A stretch of DNA of 16,625 nt from an uncultured Bacilli bacterium (GCA_944333305.1 CALVKV010000019.1:1-16625); one strand, 5' to 3'; shown: positions 1 through 9,400, counted from the stretch's first letter. Made by a program: numbers and translations. Notes: generated by a model from the letters alone, not told the origin.

Positions 1-53
1 TTCTTAACGGGTTATTACTTGTCTATTGATATCACTTATTTTGTCACGGGCAT

Positions 54-1649
54 TTACTTTGAGAATTCACCATTTTCATAATATTCATCAAATGATAGTC
101 TTCTATCAATAATAGAACCATCATCTAATATTTCAATAACCCTATTACAAACTGTTTGATTTAACTCATGATCTCTTGAAGTCAATATTAATTCACCTTG
201 GAAATTTTCTAATCCTTTATTTAAAGATGTAATACTCTCTAAATCTAAATGATTAGTAGGCTCATCTAATATAAGAAAATTAGGCTCTTCTAACATTAAT
301 TTACTTAACATCAGGCGTGCTTTTTCTCCTCCTGATAAAACACTAACTTTCTTAAACACATCTTCACCACTAAATAACATTCTCCCTAAGAAACTCCTTA
401 TATGGGTATCATCATCAACTTTATAAAATTGACTTAACCATTCTAAAATATTCTTTTCTTGTTCAAAATAGCTATTATTATCTTGTGGTAAATAACCAGG
501 TTCTATCGTTTTACCAAACACCACTTCTCCTTTATCATATTTAGTAATTCCTGCAATTATATCAAAAAGTGTTGTCTTTGCTAAATCATTATCAGAAACA
601 ATTGCAATTTTATCACCACGTAAAACTGTAAATGATATTTTATTAAGAATTCTTTTACCATCTACTTCTTTACTCAAATTCTCTACTTTAAGTACTTCTT
701 TACCAATTTGTTTAGTAATTTTAAAGTCTATATAAGGATACTTTCTAGAAGATGGTACTATTTCCTCAAGTTCAATCTTTTCTAACATTTTCTTCCTAGA
801 AGTTGCCTGCTTACTCTTAGAAGCATTAGCACTAAATCTAGCAATGAAGTCTTGCAACTCTTTAATCCTCTCTTCTTTCTTTTTATTAGTCTCCTTCATC
901 TGTTTTAAAGCAAGTTGACTAGATTCATACCAAAAGTCATAATTACCTATATACAAATTCATTTTACCATAATCAATATCCACAATATGTGTACAAACTT
1001 TATTTAAAAAATGTCTATCATGACTAACAACTATCACTGTATTAGGATAATTAATTATAAACTCTTCTAACCAACTAATTGCATTAATATCCAAACTATT
1101 AGTAGGTTCATCTAATAAAAGTATATCAGGATTGCCAAACAAAGCACTAGCAAGCATTACTTTTACTCTTAACTTAACAGGTATATCCTTCATATTTTTA
1201 TCAAAGTATTTATCACTAATACCTAAATTAGTAAGTAAAATCGCTGCATCGTTTTCAGCATTCCAACCATCCATATCTAAAAACTCAGCTTCAAGGTCAG
1301 CTAGCCTATATCCATCTTCCTCAGTAAACTCTGTATGGGAATATAACTCTTCTTTTTCTTTCATAATCTTATAAAGTCTATCATTACCCATAATAACAAC
1401 ATCAAGTACTCGCATATCATCATACTGATAATGGTCTTGTTTTAATACAGAGATTCTTTCTCCTTTACTAACAATAACCTCCCCAGTAGTAGTATCAATC
1501 TCCCCTGTAAGAAGCTTTAAAAAAGTACTTTTACCTGCTCCATTCGCACCTATTATTCCATAACAATTTCCACTAGTAAATTTCAAATTAACATTCTCAA
1601 ATAAAACTCTTTTATCAAATCTTAAACTAACATTACTTACTTGTAGCAT
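54..1649 (-). CDS. ABC-F family ATPase, YkpA/YbiT type
   Basis: A 531-residue soluble protein with two ABC domains and no membrane segment, which is typical of ABC-F factors that act on the ribosome. NBD1 has Walker A GANGAGKST (34-42), Walker B LLLDEP (178-182) and switch SHD (His210). The inter-domain linker (about 225-310) carries the SANASKSKQATSRKK stretch that I recall from YkpA/YbiT proteins. In ABC-F factors this linker reaches towards the peptidyl-tRNA site. NBD2 has signature LSGGE (438-442) and Walker B LILDEP. Three elements are off-consensus: the NBD1 signature region (DIPVKLRV), the NBD2 Walker A (SDNDLAKTT) and the NBD2 switch, where SRDH replaces SHDR. The first two are relaxed in this subfamily as I remember it. 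The start is an ATG preceded by GAGGTGATAAT. The role is probably translation rescue or fitness rather than drug resistance, but that cannot be decided here. Confidence 0.93.
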   Translation of the reverse strand: MLQVSNVSLRFDKRVLFENVNLKFTSGNCYGIIGANGAGKSTFLKLLTGEIDTTTGEVIVSKGERISVLKQDHYQYDDMRVLDVVIMGNDRLYKIMKEKEELYSHTEFTEEDGYRLADLEAEFLDMDGWNAENDAAILLTNLGISDKYFDKNMKDIPVKLRVKVMLASALFGNPDILLLDEPTNSLDINAISWLEEFIINYPNTVIVVSHDRHFLNKVCTHIVDIDYGKMNLYIGNYDFWYESSQLALKQMKETNKKKEERIKELQDFIARFSANASKSKQATSRKKMLEKIELEEIVPSSRKYPYIDFKITKQIGKEVLKVENLSKEVDGKRILNKISFTVLRGDKIAIVSDNDLAKTTLFDIIAGITKYDKGEVVFGKTIEPGYLPQDNNSYFEQEKNILEWLSQFYKVDDDTHIRSFLGRMLFSGEDVFKKVSVLSGGEKARLMLSKLMLEEPNFLILDEPTNHLDLESITSLNKGLENFQGELILTSRDHELNQTVCNRVIEILDDGSIIDRRLSFDEYYENGEFSK

Positions 1650-1672
1650 ATTATCACCTCAAAACACTTAAA

Positions 1673-1681
1673 ATTTTATCA
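1673..1681 (-). promoter_or_regulatory. possible extended -10 promoter of the ABC-F gene
   Basis: The minus strand reads TGATAAAAT 24-32 bases upstream of the ATG, an extended -10 (TGN plus TAAAAT). No good -35 lies 17 bases upstream; the region is the T-rich tail of the preceding terminator. Weak call. Confidence 0.3.
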
Positions 1682-1690
1682 GAAAACTAA

Positions 1691-1721
1691 AGAAAAAGAA
1701 AGTTATTTCAAAACTTTCTTT
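1691..1721 (-). terminator. intrinsic terminator of the EEP-like trio
   Basis: A 10-bp perfect stem (arms 1695-1704 and 1712-1721, AAAGAAAGTT/AACTTTCTTT, 7-base loop) is followed on the minus strand by a T-rich tail (TTTTTCTTT). It overlaps the last codons and TAA stop of the gene at 1703-2365. The stem is AT-rich with only two G/C pairs, so termination may be leaky into the ABC-F gene. Confidence 0.55.
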
Positions 1722-2365
1722 AAAGTAACTTCTATAGGATAAGCTTCACCTATTCCTGATATTTCTGTCATTCCTGTTAATTTATGAACATTCATACATT
1801 CTAAATTTCTAGATATAAAGAAATGATTTAACATCTCTCTATTATTCTTAACATACATCTCCTGTCTTACTAAAGTAGAGATATCATCTAAAGCTAGCAC
1901 CTGACACAATCTATTTATATTAACTTCTCTTGGAAATCTTCCTGCTACTACCCTAGTTGGCAGATAACGATCATTACCAAATGAATCACAAATATCACAC
2001 ACACTATCTATATTATAAGGATCTTCACAATTAACATTAATAAATGCCATAGGAAAATCTTTATAAGAAAAAATAGAAGAAGTTACAGGAACATCATAAG
2101 AAAAATTAACCATAACTTCATCATCAAAAGGCAAACTAGATTTATATAATGTTGCAACTTTATCATTATAAACTATTTTATTATAAGAAGAATTTAACTG
2201 TGGCTGTTTTAAATTAATATTATGCTTTATACTATCACCTTGTAACATAACAATATCATAACCTTCTTCATTAATAAAATCTGTTATATAAGCTTTTCTT
2301 TTCCTATCTTTAACAGGAACAAACCTTCTTCCTAAATTCATACTAAGTATTCTTATATTTTCCAT
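1703..2365 (-). CDS. EEP-fold (endonuclease/exonuclease/phosphatase-like) pseudoenzyme, copy A
   Basis: A 220-residue protein without signal peptide or membrane segment. It follows the order of EEP-superfamily landmarks, but the catalytic positions are replaced. RILSMNLG (5-12) matches the N-terminal strand and keeps Asn10. DIVMLQG (37-43) matches DIVxLQE, with the metal-binding Glu changed to Gly43. FINVNCED (108-115) matches the NxHL strand with His changed. VVAGRFP (139-145) matches GDFN with Asp and Asn lost. NHFFIS (180-185) matches DHIFVS with Asp changed to Asn. EAYPIEVTL (207-215) matches the final DHYPVxxxL with His changed to Ala208. It is the last gene of three paralogues, 19 bases after copy B, with ribosome site TTGGAGTGAG. 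A small EEP-like protein (about 220 versus roughly 250-300 residues) is likely non-hydrolytic; its partner or ligand is unknown. The EEP assignment rests on motif order and needs a structure prediction. Confidence 0.72.
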   Translation of the reverse strand: MENIRILSMNLGRRFVPVKDRKRKAYITDFINEEGYDIVMLQGDSIKHNINLKQPQLNSSYNKIVYNDKVATLYKSSLPFDDEVMVNFSYDVPVTSSIFSYKDFPMAFINVNCEDPYNIDSVCDICDSFGNDRYLPTRVVAGRFPREVNINRLCQVLALDDISTLVRQEMYVKNNREMLNHFFISRNLECMNVHKLTGMTEISGIGEAYPIEVTLKKVLK

Positions 2366-2384
2366 AATCTCACTCCAAATTAAT

Positions 2385-3029
2385 TTACTTCAATACTTTC
2401 TTTAAAGTTACCTCTATAGGATAAGCTTCTCCGATTCCATATACTTCTGTCATTCCTACTAACTTATGAACGCTTTCTGCCTCTAAATCTCTTGATATAA
2501 AGAAATGATTTACCATCTCTCTATTATTTTTTGCATGACTCATCACTCCTACTAAAGTAGAAATATCATCTAAATCAAACGCATCACAGAATTCATTTGT
2601 ATCAACTTCTCTTGGAAGTCTTCCTGCAACTATTCTAGTTTTAAGATTATATATAGTGTTAGGATTACTATAAGCCTCACATACTTTATAAACATCTTCC
2701 ATATTTTTAGGATTATCACAATTTATATTAATACATGCTATAAGGTCTTTATTATACATTACAGTAGAACTAACCACTTTAGATTTAAAATCACTATCAT
2801 ATCCTTTTAATGGTTTATCATATAATAAAGTCATTCTATTATAATAAGTAACAGCATCACAATCCATTTTACTAAAATTTATATTAGTAGTTATAGCCTT
2901 TCCTTGTAACATAACAATATCATAATCTTCTGCTTTAATAAAGTCCATTAAATATTTTCTTTTACCTTTATCTTTAATAGGAACAAACCTTCTTCCTAAA
3001 TTCATACTAAGTATTTTTAAATTTTCCAT
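2385..3029 (-). CDS. EEP-fold pseudoenzyme-like, copy B
   Basis: A 214-residue close paralogue of copy A. The two share the N-terminal block (MEN.KILSMNLGRRFVP) and an almost identical C-terminal block ending TLKKVLK, but differ strongly between about residues 45 and 105. The degenerate sites are the same: DIVMLQG, INCD, VAGRLPRE, NHFFIS and GEAYPIEV. I place the start at the ATG at 3029. A GTG two codons upstream (3035) is in frame but sits almost on the ribosome site. AAGGAAG gives normal spacing to the ATG, and the resulting MEN start matches the sister proteins. That ribosome site lies directly on the stop of copy C, so the two are probably translationally coupled. The function is unknown; in the EEP fold these positions bind metal and phosphate, so hydrolysis is not expected. 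Confidence 0.72.
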   Translation of the reverse strand: MENLKILSMNLGRRFVPIKDKGKRKYLMDFIKAEDYDIVMLQGKAITTNINFSKMDCDAVTYYNRMTLLYDKPLKGYDSDFKSKVVSSTVMYNKDLIACININCDNPKNMEDVYKVCEAYSNPNTIYNLKTRIVAGRLPREVDTNEFCDAFDLDDISTLVGVMSHAKNNREMVNHFFISRDLEAESVHKLVGMTEVYGIGEAYPIEVTLKKVLK

Positions 3030-3041
3030 AAACACTCTTCC

Positions 3042-3623
3042 TTATCTAACTTTCTTATAAGTAATATCAACAACCATAGGTTGTGCATCAACTGAAACCA
3101 TCACAGGTCTATCTACTACTCTAGCATCTAATTCCTTAGACACAAGAATATGATTACTTCTAGGTCCACTACAAACATTATCAAGATTATACTTATTACA
3201 AAAACTTTCTATATTTACACTTGGTAATGTCCCAGCCACAACTTTATGCTCTACATTTTCAAATTCCTTAAGCATATTTCTAAATTCCCATAAACTTTCT
3301 TTTCTATATTTTTTAACATTATAAAGAGCAATATCTTGATTATCTATTCTAGAAACATAAACACCAGTATTTTCTCCCATATAATCATCTATATATTCAG
3401 TTCTTGCATGTTTTAAAAACATATTATTTTTATAAAAATATTCAACCAAATAATCTTCACTATTACACAAAACATTATAAAGTAAGTGTTTATTACCTTG
3501 TAGCAAAGCAAAATCAATGTCAATGTTTTTTATATAATCTATTACCCTTTTAGATCTTTCTTCTTTACTTTTAACTAAAGAAAAAGAATCTAAATCAAAA
3601 CTCATAATCCTAAGCTTTTCCAT
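3042..3623 (-). CDS. EEP-fold pseudoenzyme-like, copy C (most diverged)
   Basis: The first gene of the trio encodes 193 residues, shorter and more diverged than the other two but with the same landmarks: RIMSFDLD (Asn of the first strand changed to Asp10), DFALLQG (Glu to Gly43), VVAGTLP (for GDFN), NHILVS (for DHILVS) and DAQPMVVDI (for DHYPVxxDI, His to Ala). Several non-catalytic fold residues, such as the HILVS strand and the closing VVDI strand, are clearly EEP-like, which is the best support for the family call in all three. Start ATG with GGAGG six bases upstream. It lies 39 bases after the Ca2+-ATPase stop, with a possible own promoter in that gap. No signal peptide, so it is probably cytoplasmic. 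No function can be assigned. Confidence 0.7.
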   Translation of the reverse strand: MEKLRIMSFDLDSFSLVKSKEERSKRVIDYIKNIDIDFALLQGNKHLLYNVLCNSEDYLVEYFYKNNMFLKHARTEYIDDYMGENTGVYVSRIDNQDIALYNVKKYRKESLWEFRNMLKEFENVEHKVVAGTLPSVNIESFCNKYNLDNVCSGPRSNHILVSKELDARVVDRPVMVSVDAQPMVVDITYKKVR

Positions 3624-3643
3624 AATTTCCTCCAGTGATTTAT

Positions 3644-3672
3644 ATTATACAACTAATAATTCTTAAACACAA
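3644..3672 (-). promoter_or_regulatory. candidate promoter of the EEP-like trio
   Basis: On the minus strand TTGTGT (3672-3667), a 17-base spacer, then a perfect TATAAT (3649-3644), 20 bases upstream of the ATG at 3623. The -35 matches only three of six bases and lies inside the end of the ATPase gene. There is no terminator between the ATPase and the trio, so read-through is also possible. Confidence 0.4.
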
Positions 3673-6275
3673 CCAAGTTTTCCTTTACTTTTAAGATAAA
3701 GTTTTCTAAAAAACTCTACTGGTATTACAGAAAATGCACAACATAGCATAATTTCTACTTCTTTTAAACTTAAAGATGTTGTTCTAAATAAGTCTCCTCC
3801 AAAATAAATAAGAATAATCTGTACTACTACTATAAAAGCTATAACTATCATAAATACTTTATTAGATAAAAGATTTGCAAAAATATTAAGTCGACTTGTT
3901 CTTGCATTAAAACTATTAAATATCATCATAAAGATAAATAGTCCAAAGAAAGCACTCATAAAGTAAATATCATTAGCACCACTTCTAAAGAATGAATGAA
4001 TAAATGGACTTTTTAAAAAGAAAATACAAAGTAAAAAGGAATAAATACTAGTAAAAACTATCTCATGAATCATATAACTATTAAGTATTTTCTCATCACG
4101 CTTTTTAGGTGGCTCTTCCATATATTCTAAAAGAGGTGCTTCATAAGAAAAAGCAATACCTGCTAAAGTATCCATAACCATATTAACCCAAAGCATTTGA
4201 ATAACAGTAACAGGACTATCTACACCAATAAATGGTCCTACTATTGATAAAAACACAGCACAGAAATTAACTGTTAATTGAAAAATAATGAACTTACGAA
4301 TACTTTTAAAAATTGTCCTTCCATAAAGTATAGCCTTAACTATAGAATTAAAATTATTATCAAGTAAAATTATATCACTAGCTTCCTTAGCAACTTCAGT
4401 CCCACTCCCCATACCAAAACCAACATCCGCTTTTTTTAACGCTGGTGCATCATTAACTCCATCTCCTGTCATACCTACCACAAGCCCTAACTCTTGACTT
4501 AATCTTACCAGTCTACTCTTATCAGTAGGTAGAGCCCTAGCAACAACAGATAGATTTGGAATAATCCCTTTAATCTTTTCATCACTTAAATTATTTAATT
4601 CACTACTAGTAAGAACAATATCTTTATCACTTTTTATAATACCAGCATCTTTTGCAATAGCAACTGCTGTTTTCTTATTATCTCCAGTTATCATAACTGT
4701 CCTAATACCAGCTTTTCTAACTAATTCTATACCATCACTAACTTCTTCTCTTAATTCATCTTTAATAAATAAAAGTGAAACAAAACAAAGCCCACTACCG
4801 TCATTAGAACAAACCATCAAAACTCTAATACCTTTACTAGCATAATCATTAATAATATCAGCTATTTTATTTTTATTAACAAAACTTACTTTCCTACCAT
4901 TAGGTGCTATATAATATTTACATTTTTCTAATAATACTTCAGGAGCCCCTTTATAATAAGTTATCTCCTTACCTTCTTCTAACACTTTAGTATAAGAATA
5001 TTTATTTTTACTATCAAAAGGAACTTGCTTTACTTTTTTAAAAGAATAATTCTCCTCTTCTAAATAATTAACAACTGCCCTATCAGTAGAATTTCCTCCA
5101 ATCCAAATATTTTTAACATCATCATAAACACAACTAGTATTAGAAAGAATTGCTTTTTTTAAAATATTATAATAATTAAAACTACTCTTAAGCCTGTTCT
5201 TATCTTTATAATAATCTAAATTACCAAACATAACTCCTACTACTTCAAGTTCTCCTTTTGTAAGCGTACCTGTCTTATCAGTAAATAAAATATTTAAACT
5301 ACCTGCCGTTTCTATTCCCATAAGTTTTCTAACTAACACATTATCTTTTAACATTCTTTTCATATTACTAGATAAAACTAAAGTAATCATCATAGGTAAA
5401 CCTTCAGGAACAGATACTACTATAATTGTAACAGCAAGAGTCAAAGCTTGAAGAAAATAGGCAAAAAGTAAGGATGTATCAGAAATAGTAGCAATTATCC
5501 TTGTCATCTCAAAATTATTATCTATTACTAAAACTGAAAAAAGATAGGAAAAAGCGACAAGAAATGCTCCAATATAACCTATTCTACTAATAACTTTAGC
5601 AAGATCTCTAAGTCTTAATTTCAAAGGGCTTTCTGGTTGTTTTTCTTGCAACTCTAAAGATATTTTTCCATAAAAAGTATTAACTCCTACTTTTGTCACA
5701 ACCATCTCTCCAACCCCATGATAAATTACACTACCTCTTAAAAGTTCATTATTAGTACTAGGATTAAGTCCCTTAGTAAAAGGTTTCTTATAAACTTCCT
5801 TACTCTCTCCAGTAATAGATGATTCATCTACACTAACTTCTCCTTTAATCAAAACTCCATCAGCAACTATTCTATCTCCTGAGTCTAACAAAATAATATC
5901 AGAAACTACTACTTCATCAATAGGTATCAGTAAAACACTCCCCTCACGTCTTACCTTTACTTTAATTGATTCCGCTTCTTTTTGTAATTTTAAAAAAGCC
6001 TTCTCACTTCCATACTCAGATATTGTTGAAATAAAAGATGCTAAAAATATCGCTATAACAATACCAACTGTCTCATACCAATCAAAATCTTGAATTAAAA
6101 ATACTGTTTTAATACCAAGAGCAATTAAAAGTATTTTTATAATAGGATCACCTAAACTTCTAATCAATTGTTTAAAAAAACTATCTTTTTTAAATTTTAC
6201 TAAAGCATTACTACCATACATTTCTCTTGACTTAACTACTTCTTCATTACTTAAACCATTGCTATTTATTTTCAT
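3663..6275 (-). CDS. P-type IIB cation-transporting ATPase, Ca2+ exporter-like
   Basis: An 870-residue integral membrane pump of the usual family length. Visible motifs in order: A-domain TGES (155-158), M4 VPEGLP (289-294, with the ion-binding Glu), phosphorylation site DKTGTLT with Asp333, nucleotide-domain KGAPE (442-446), MITGD (528-532) and hinge TGDGVNDAPA (603-612). Ion ligands follow in M5 (FQLTVN, 665-670) and M6 (QMLWVNMVMDT, 693-703). The FQLTVN and WVNxxMDT pair is the plasma-membrane Ca2+-ATPase pattern; the sarcoplasmic type has a second set of M5 ligands. One Ca2+ per cycle is therefore expected. The start is an ATG behind AGGAGG with 8-base spacing. There is no cytosolic regulatory extension. 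It pumps Ca2+ out of the cell at the cost of ATP; Mn2+ is a possible alternative substrate. The upstream unit ends in a hairpin, so it probably has its own promoter, though I found no convincing one. Confidence 0.93.
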   Translation of the reverse strand: MKINSNGLSNEEVVKSREMYGSNALVKFKKDSFFKQLIRSLGDPIIKILLIALGIKTVFLIQDFDWYETVGIVIAIFLASFISTISEYGSEKAFLKLQKEAESIKVKVRREGSVLLIPIDEVVVSDIILLDSGDRIVADGVLIKGEVSVDESSITGESKEVYKKPFTKGLNPSTNNELLRGSVIYHGVGEMVVTKVGVNTFYGKISLELQEKQPESPLKLRLRDLAKVISRIGYIGAFLVAFSYLFSVLVIDNNFEMTRIIATISDTSLLFAYFLQALTLAVTIIVVSVPEGLPMMITLVLSSNMKRMLKDNVLVRKLMGIETAGSLNILFTDKTGTLTKGELEVVGVMFGNLDYYKDKNRLKSSFNYYNILKKAILSNTSCVYDDVKNIWIGGNSTDRAVVNYLEEENYSFKKVKQVPFDSKNKYSYTKVLEEGKEITYYKGAPEVLLEKCKYYIAPNGRKVSFVNKNKIADIINDYASKGIRVLMVCSNDGSGLCFVSLLFIKDELREEVSDGIELVRKAGIRTVMITGDNKKTAVAIAKDAGIIKSDKDIVLTSSELNNLSDEKIKGIIPNLSVVARALPTDKSRLVRLSQELGLVVGMTGDGVNDAPALKKADVGFGMGSGTEVAKEASDIILLDNNFNSIVKAILYGRTIFKSIRKFIIFQLTVNFCAVFLSIVGPFIGVDSPVTVIQMLWVNMVMDTLAGIAFSYEAPLLEYMEEPPKKRDEKILNSYMIHEIVFTSIYSFLLCIFFLKSPFIHSFFRSGANDIYFMSAFFGLFIFMMIFNSFNARTSRLNIFANLLSNKVFMIVIAFIVVVQIILIYFGGDLFRTTSLSLKEVEIMLCCAFSVIPVEFFRKLYLKSKGKLGCV

Positions 6276-6339
6276 AGAAGAATCCTCCTAAAAAAATAAT
6301 ATGAGAAAGTAGTTAAAGATAAGATAATTACAACAAGAC

Positions 6340-6371
6340 AAAAAAATACATATAACTTAATATATGTATTT
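6340..6371 (-). terminator. intrinsic terminator of the glycan-type operon
   Basis: An 11-bp perfect stem (6344-6354 with 6361-6371, loop acttaa) is followed on the minus strand by a seven-T run. Its upstream arm overlaps the TAA stop of the GT-C-like gene. It contains a single G/C pair, so the strength is doubtful even though position and T-run fit. Confidence 0.5.
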
Positions 6372-7866
6372 AACTAATTCTCTCATAAATACGATATTTA
6401 ATTCTTACTCCTTTATCGGCAAGACCAAAATCTCTAATAGATTTATTTTGATAAACGAGTTTATAATTATCAATATTTTTCATTTCATCGTATAAATAAT
6501 CATTTTCAGTAATTAATAAATGACTAAACTTATATTTCTCTAAAAACTCTTTTATATTTAACTCTCCATTTTGTAATAGATAATACTCTTCCACAATATC
6601 TTCTTGTTTATTATTTTCCTTTAAGAAAACCTCTGCTCTAGGATCAATATAACATTTTATCCCTTTCCATTCAGGATAACCACCTTCATTAAAACCGGTA
6701 TATAAAGTAATATCACTAGCTTTATTATTTTCTATTAAATAATCAATTCCCTCTTTATATTTATAAGTAAATATGAAAGAATCTGTTCCTATCACTAACA
6801 CCAAACCTATAATTGCAAGACAAGAACTATTTAATAGATATTTATAAGGTTTAACTTCATCTTTAGTATTATCTTTTTTAAATGCTTTTCTTAAATAATA
6901 AGCAAGTGGTAATATTCCTCCTATAAGTAAATAAGCTAAACCTTTATAAGCAGTAAAAGTAAGAAAAGTTGTTCCGATAAGTAAGTAAAAATATCTTGGC
7001 TTAATTTTACTTTTTCTATAGAAAATATAAATACAAATAATTAGAAAGATAATAAATAAACAAACTTTACCTACTATATCATTTATCATAAGCGGAGCCA
7101 TTTCATTTATTGACATATTAATATAACTATTACCAAAACTTCTAAAAATGTAAGTTAAACCATCTATTCCATAAGGATTAATTAATCCTGTCAAGAACAT
7201 AATTATACTAGTAATAAATAATGGCTTCTTTTTATAACCTTCACTTTCTAAAGGCCCTATTTTATAACGAAAAGAATCTATTAAATAAGGAAGTAAAAAG
7301 GCAAATAACATAAAAAACATTGAAGAATGTAAATTTATTTGTAATAAAGATAAAATTGGTAATCCATATAAATACCTCTTATCTTTTTCTTTGATATATT
7401 TCTCTAATAAATAAATTTCTGTAATCAAAATTGCAAATGTAAAAATCTGAGGTCTTACAGTTATAAAATAATAAGCTAATAAAGTAGTCATTACAGTTGT
7501 AAGAATTACTGATAAAGTATGTCTTTTCTCACTTAGTAACATACATAATTTATAACTAATAAAAATAATATATCCTGTTACTAAAAGAGTTAATATTAAA
7601 AGCCCATATTTACCTAAAGTACTATAAGATAAATAAAATATAACTGAAGAAAGCCATTGTTGCATTACAAATGCAAAATTCTCATGAATTGTAAAAGGCT
7701 CTATTAAAGGAAATCCATTATTTAAAACATACTTACCATGATTTAATAAAAACCATATATCATTATAATCAACTCTAAAAGTAAGAACTAATAATAAAGG
7801 TATATTAAAATATAAAAATAACATTTTTTTTGAAGGGCAATACTTTTTTAACTTACTTTTTTTCAT
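6370..7866 (-). CDS. polytopic GT-C-like membrane glycosyltransferase (putative)
   Basis: A 498-residue protein with about ten hydrophobic segments, a first extracytoplasmic loop carrying VDYNDIW..NHG (Asp33, Asp36, His43) and a soluble C-terminal part of about 120 residues. An acidic pair in the first loop after TM1 is the hallmark of GT-C enzymes that use polyprenyl-phosphate sugars. The C-terminal [20 protein letters not shown] block is a pattern I associate with GT-C-like proteins of unassigned substrate. I chose the ATG at 7866 over the ATG six codons upstream because that stretch encodes the ribosome site itself (GGAGAAGGTG, then TATC and the ATG). The gene overlaps the end of the oxidoreductase gene by 14 bases, so the two are translationally coupled. 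It probably transfers a sugar to a lipid-linked or wall glycan outside the membrane; donor and acceptor are unknown. Confidence 0.7.
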   Translation of the reverse strand: MKKSKLKKYCPSKKMLFLYFNIPLLLVLTFRVDYNDIWFLLNHGKYVLNNGFPLIEPFTIHENFAFVMQQWLSSVIFYLSYSTLGKYGLLILTLLVTGYIIFISYKLCMLLSEKRHTLSVILTTVMTTLLAYYFITVRPQIFTFAILITEIYLLEKYIKEKDKRYLYGLPILSLLQINLHSSMFFMLFAFLLPYLIDSFRYKIGPLESEGYKKKPLFITSIIMFLTGLINPYGIDGLTYIFRSFGNSYINMSINEMAPLMINDIVGKVCLFIIFLIICIYIFYRKSKIKPRYFYLLIGTTFLTFTAYKGLAYLLIGGILPLAYYLRKAFKKDNTKDEVKPYKYLLNSSCLAIIGLVLVIGTDSFIFTYKYKEGIDYLIENNKASDITLYTGFNEGGYPEWKGIKCYIDPRAEVFLKENNKQEDIVEEYYLLQNGELNIKEFLEKYKFSHLLITENDYLYDEMKNIDNYKLVYQNKSIRDFGLADKGVRIKYRIYERIS

Positions 7867-9400
7867 GATACACCTTCTCCACATTCACATTCCAAATATC
7901 ACTTTTATCTTTATCATTATTTATAATTTTCTTAGCAGCAATCATTGCCGTCATCATAGAATGATCCATATTGTTATAACGATGTTGTCCATTTCTACCG
8001 ATACAATAAAGATTAGGAATTTTATTTAAATAAAGAATTAACTTATCAATTTCTTTATAAGTATCAAAATAAGCAGGATAAGCTTTTTTTACTCTCACTA
8101 AATGAGAATCTAACACATCACTCTTATCAATTATATTCATACTTACTAACTCATCTATCGCTCTATTAATAAAAGCCTCATCTTTCATCGTCCACTCTTT
8201 ATCAGTTTCATTACAAAAATATTCAAGTCCTAACCACACACTATCTAAAGGATCTTCTACCATATAAGGAGACCAATTATTAAAAACTTGAATTCTTCCT
8301 AACTTAACTTTAGAATCTTGAATATAAAGCCAACAATCAGGAATAATATTACAAAGAGTTCTAATATTAGTAGTATTTTTTAACTTTAACTTCTTTACTA
8401 ATAAACCAACGGTCATAAAATCACGATATGGTAAATTAGTAGCAATTCTTTTAATATCAGGATCTACTTTAATAGAAAAACTTTCTATCAAATCTTTTAA
8501 AGGCATTGATGAAATAAAAATATCACCTTTAAGCTCTATTTCTTTACCATTATTTTTATAGACAATAGAAGTTATTTTATTATTTTTTAGTTTTATTTTA
8601 GTAACAGTACATCCTTTTCTAATCTCGCCATTTTTCTCTTTTATTTTCTTTTCTAACTCTCGATAAAACTGGCCAGGTCCATATTTAGGATAATAAAAGC
8701 TCTCAATCAAAGATGTCTCTTTACTCTTATTCTTTAAATGTAACCATTTATAAATATTATCTTTTACTACCTCTAAAACAGATAATCCTTTCGCTCTTTG
8801 ACTACCCCAATCAGCACTTATTTTACTTGGATGTCTTCCCCATACTTTAAAAGTATAACCTTCAAAAAACATTTTATAAAGTTTCTTACCAAATCTATTA
8901 ATATAAAAATTCTCAAGTGAAGTTTCTTTTCTTTTTAAAATAGTCGCTTTTATATAACTAAAGCCACTGCTTATCACATTAAAAAACCCCAAATTCTTTA
9001 AAGTACTCCATTTAAGAGTTATTGGATAATCAAAGAACTTTTTTAAATAAAAAATACGTGACACTCGATCTCTAATTAAAAAGGTACAATCTTCCTTCTC
9101 TGGATCAGGGCCATTTTTCTCTAACTTTTTTTCTCGACCTAAAACTTTATCATCAAAACTATTCTTACCTTGAATAGGCATAATCTCTTTAAAGAAATTC
9201 ATAATTTCTTCACTCTTAGAAAAAAAGCGATGACCTCCTATATCCATACGATTATTATGATATTTTATTGTCCTTGAAATTCCTCCTACTTGTTCTTCAC
9301 TTTCTAAAATAATTACTTGATATTTATCACTATTTTTAAGTAATTCATAGGCAGCGGTTAAACCTGCAGGACCAGCACCAATTATAATTACTTTCTGCAC
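7853..9400 (-). CDS. FAD/NAD(P)-dependent oxidoreductase, UGM/protoporphyrinogen-oxidase-like
   Basis: A 515-residue protein opening with a dinucleotide-binding fold, [18 protein letters not shown] (GxGxxG), then the ribose-binding acidic strand [10 protein letters not shown]. The [12 protein letters not shown] motif and C-terminal [15 protein letters not shown] segment match the amine-oxidase/UDP-galactopyranose-mutase-like family often found with envelope polysaccharide genes. Two in-frame GTG starts are possible. I prefer the one at 9400 (M-Q-K-V-I-I-I) because AGAGGTG lies six bases before it, whereas the GTG at 9409 overlaps that site. It follows the unrecognised gene by 25 bases and overlaps the GT-C-like gene. 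It could be a sugar-nucleotide ring-contraction enzyme (mutase) or an oxidase of a lipid-linked intermediate. True UGM is usually shorter (about 370-400 residues), so I do not call it glf. Confidence 0.78.
   Translation of the reverse strand: MQKVIIIGAGPAGLTAAYELLKNSDKYQVIILESEEQVGGISRTIKYHNNRMDIGGHRFFSKSEEIMNFFKEIMPIQGKNSFDDKVLGREKKLEKNGPDPEKEDCTFLIRDRVSRIFYLKKFFDYPITLKWSTLKNLGFFNVISSGFSYIKATILKRKETSLENFYINRFGKKLYKMFFEGYTFKVWGRHPSKISADWGSQRAKGLSVLEVVKDNIYKWLHLKNKSKETSLIESFYYPKYGPGQFYRELEKKIKEKNGEIRKGCTVTKIKLKNNKITSIVYKNNGKEIELKGDIFISSMPLKDLIESFSIKVDPDIKRIATNLPYRDFMTVGLLVKKLKLKNTTNIRTLCNIIPDCWLYIQDSKVKLGRIQVFNNWSPYMVEDPLDSVWLGLEYFCNETDKEWTMKDEAFINRAIDELVSMNIIDKSDVLDSHLVRVKKAYPAYFDTYKEIDKLILYLNKIPNLYCIGRNGQHRYNNMDHSMMTAMIAAKKIINNDKDKSDIWNVNVEKVYHEKK

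Noticed and set aside
1..53. The 53 bases behind the ABC-F stop, which are less AT-rich and open on the plus strand from base 1 to a TAA at 79-81
   Set aside because: Too short to decide between a gene end entering from the left, an alternative-frame tail of the ABC-F gene and plain intergenic DNA; no hairpin with a T-run was found.
1132..1374. 80-codon plus-strand open frame inside the ABC-F gene
   Set aside because: It lies entirely antisense to a strongly conserved gene, has no ribosome site, and its Ser/Phe/Ile-rich translation is what the opposite strand of such a gene gives.
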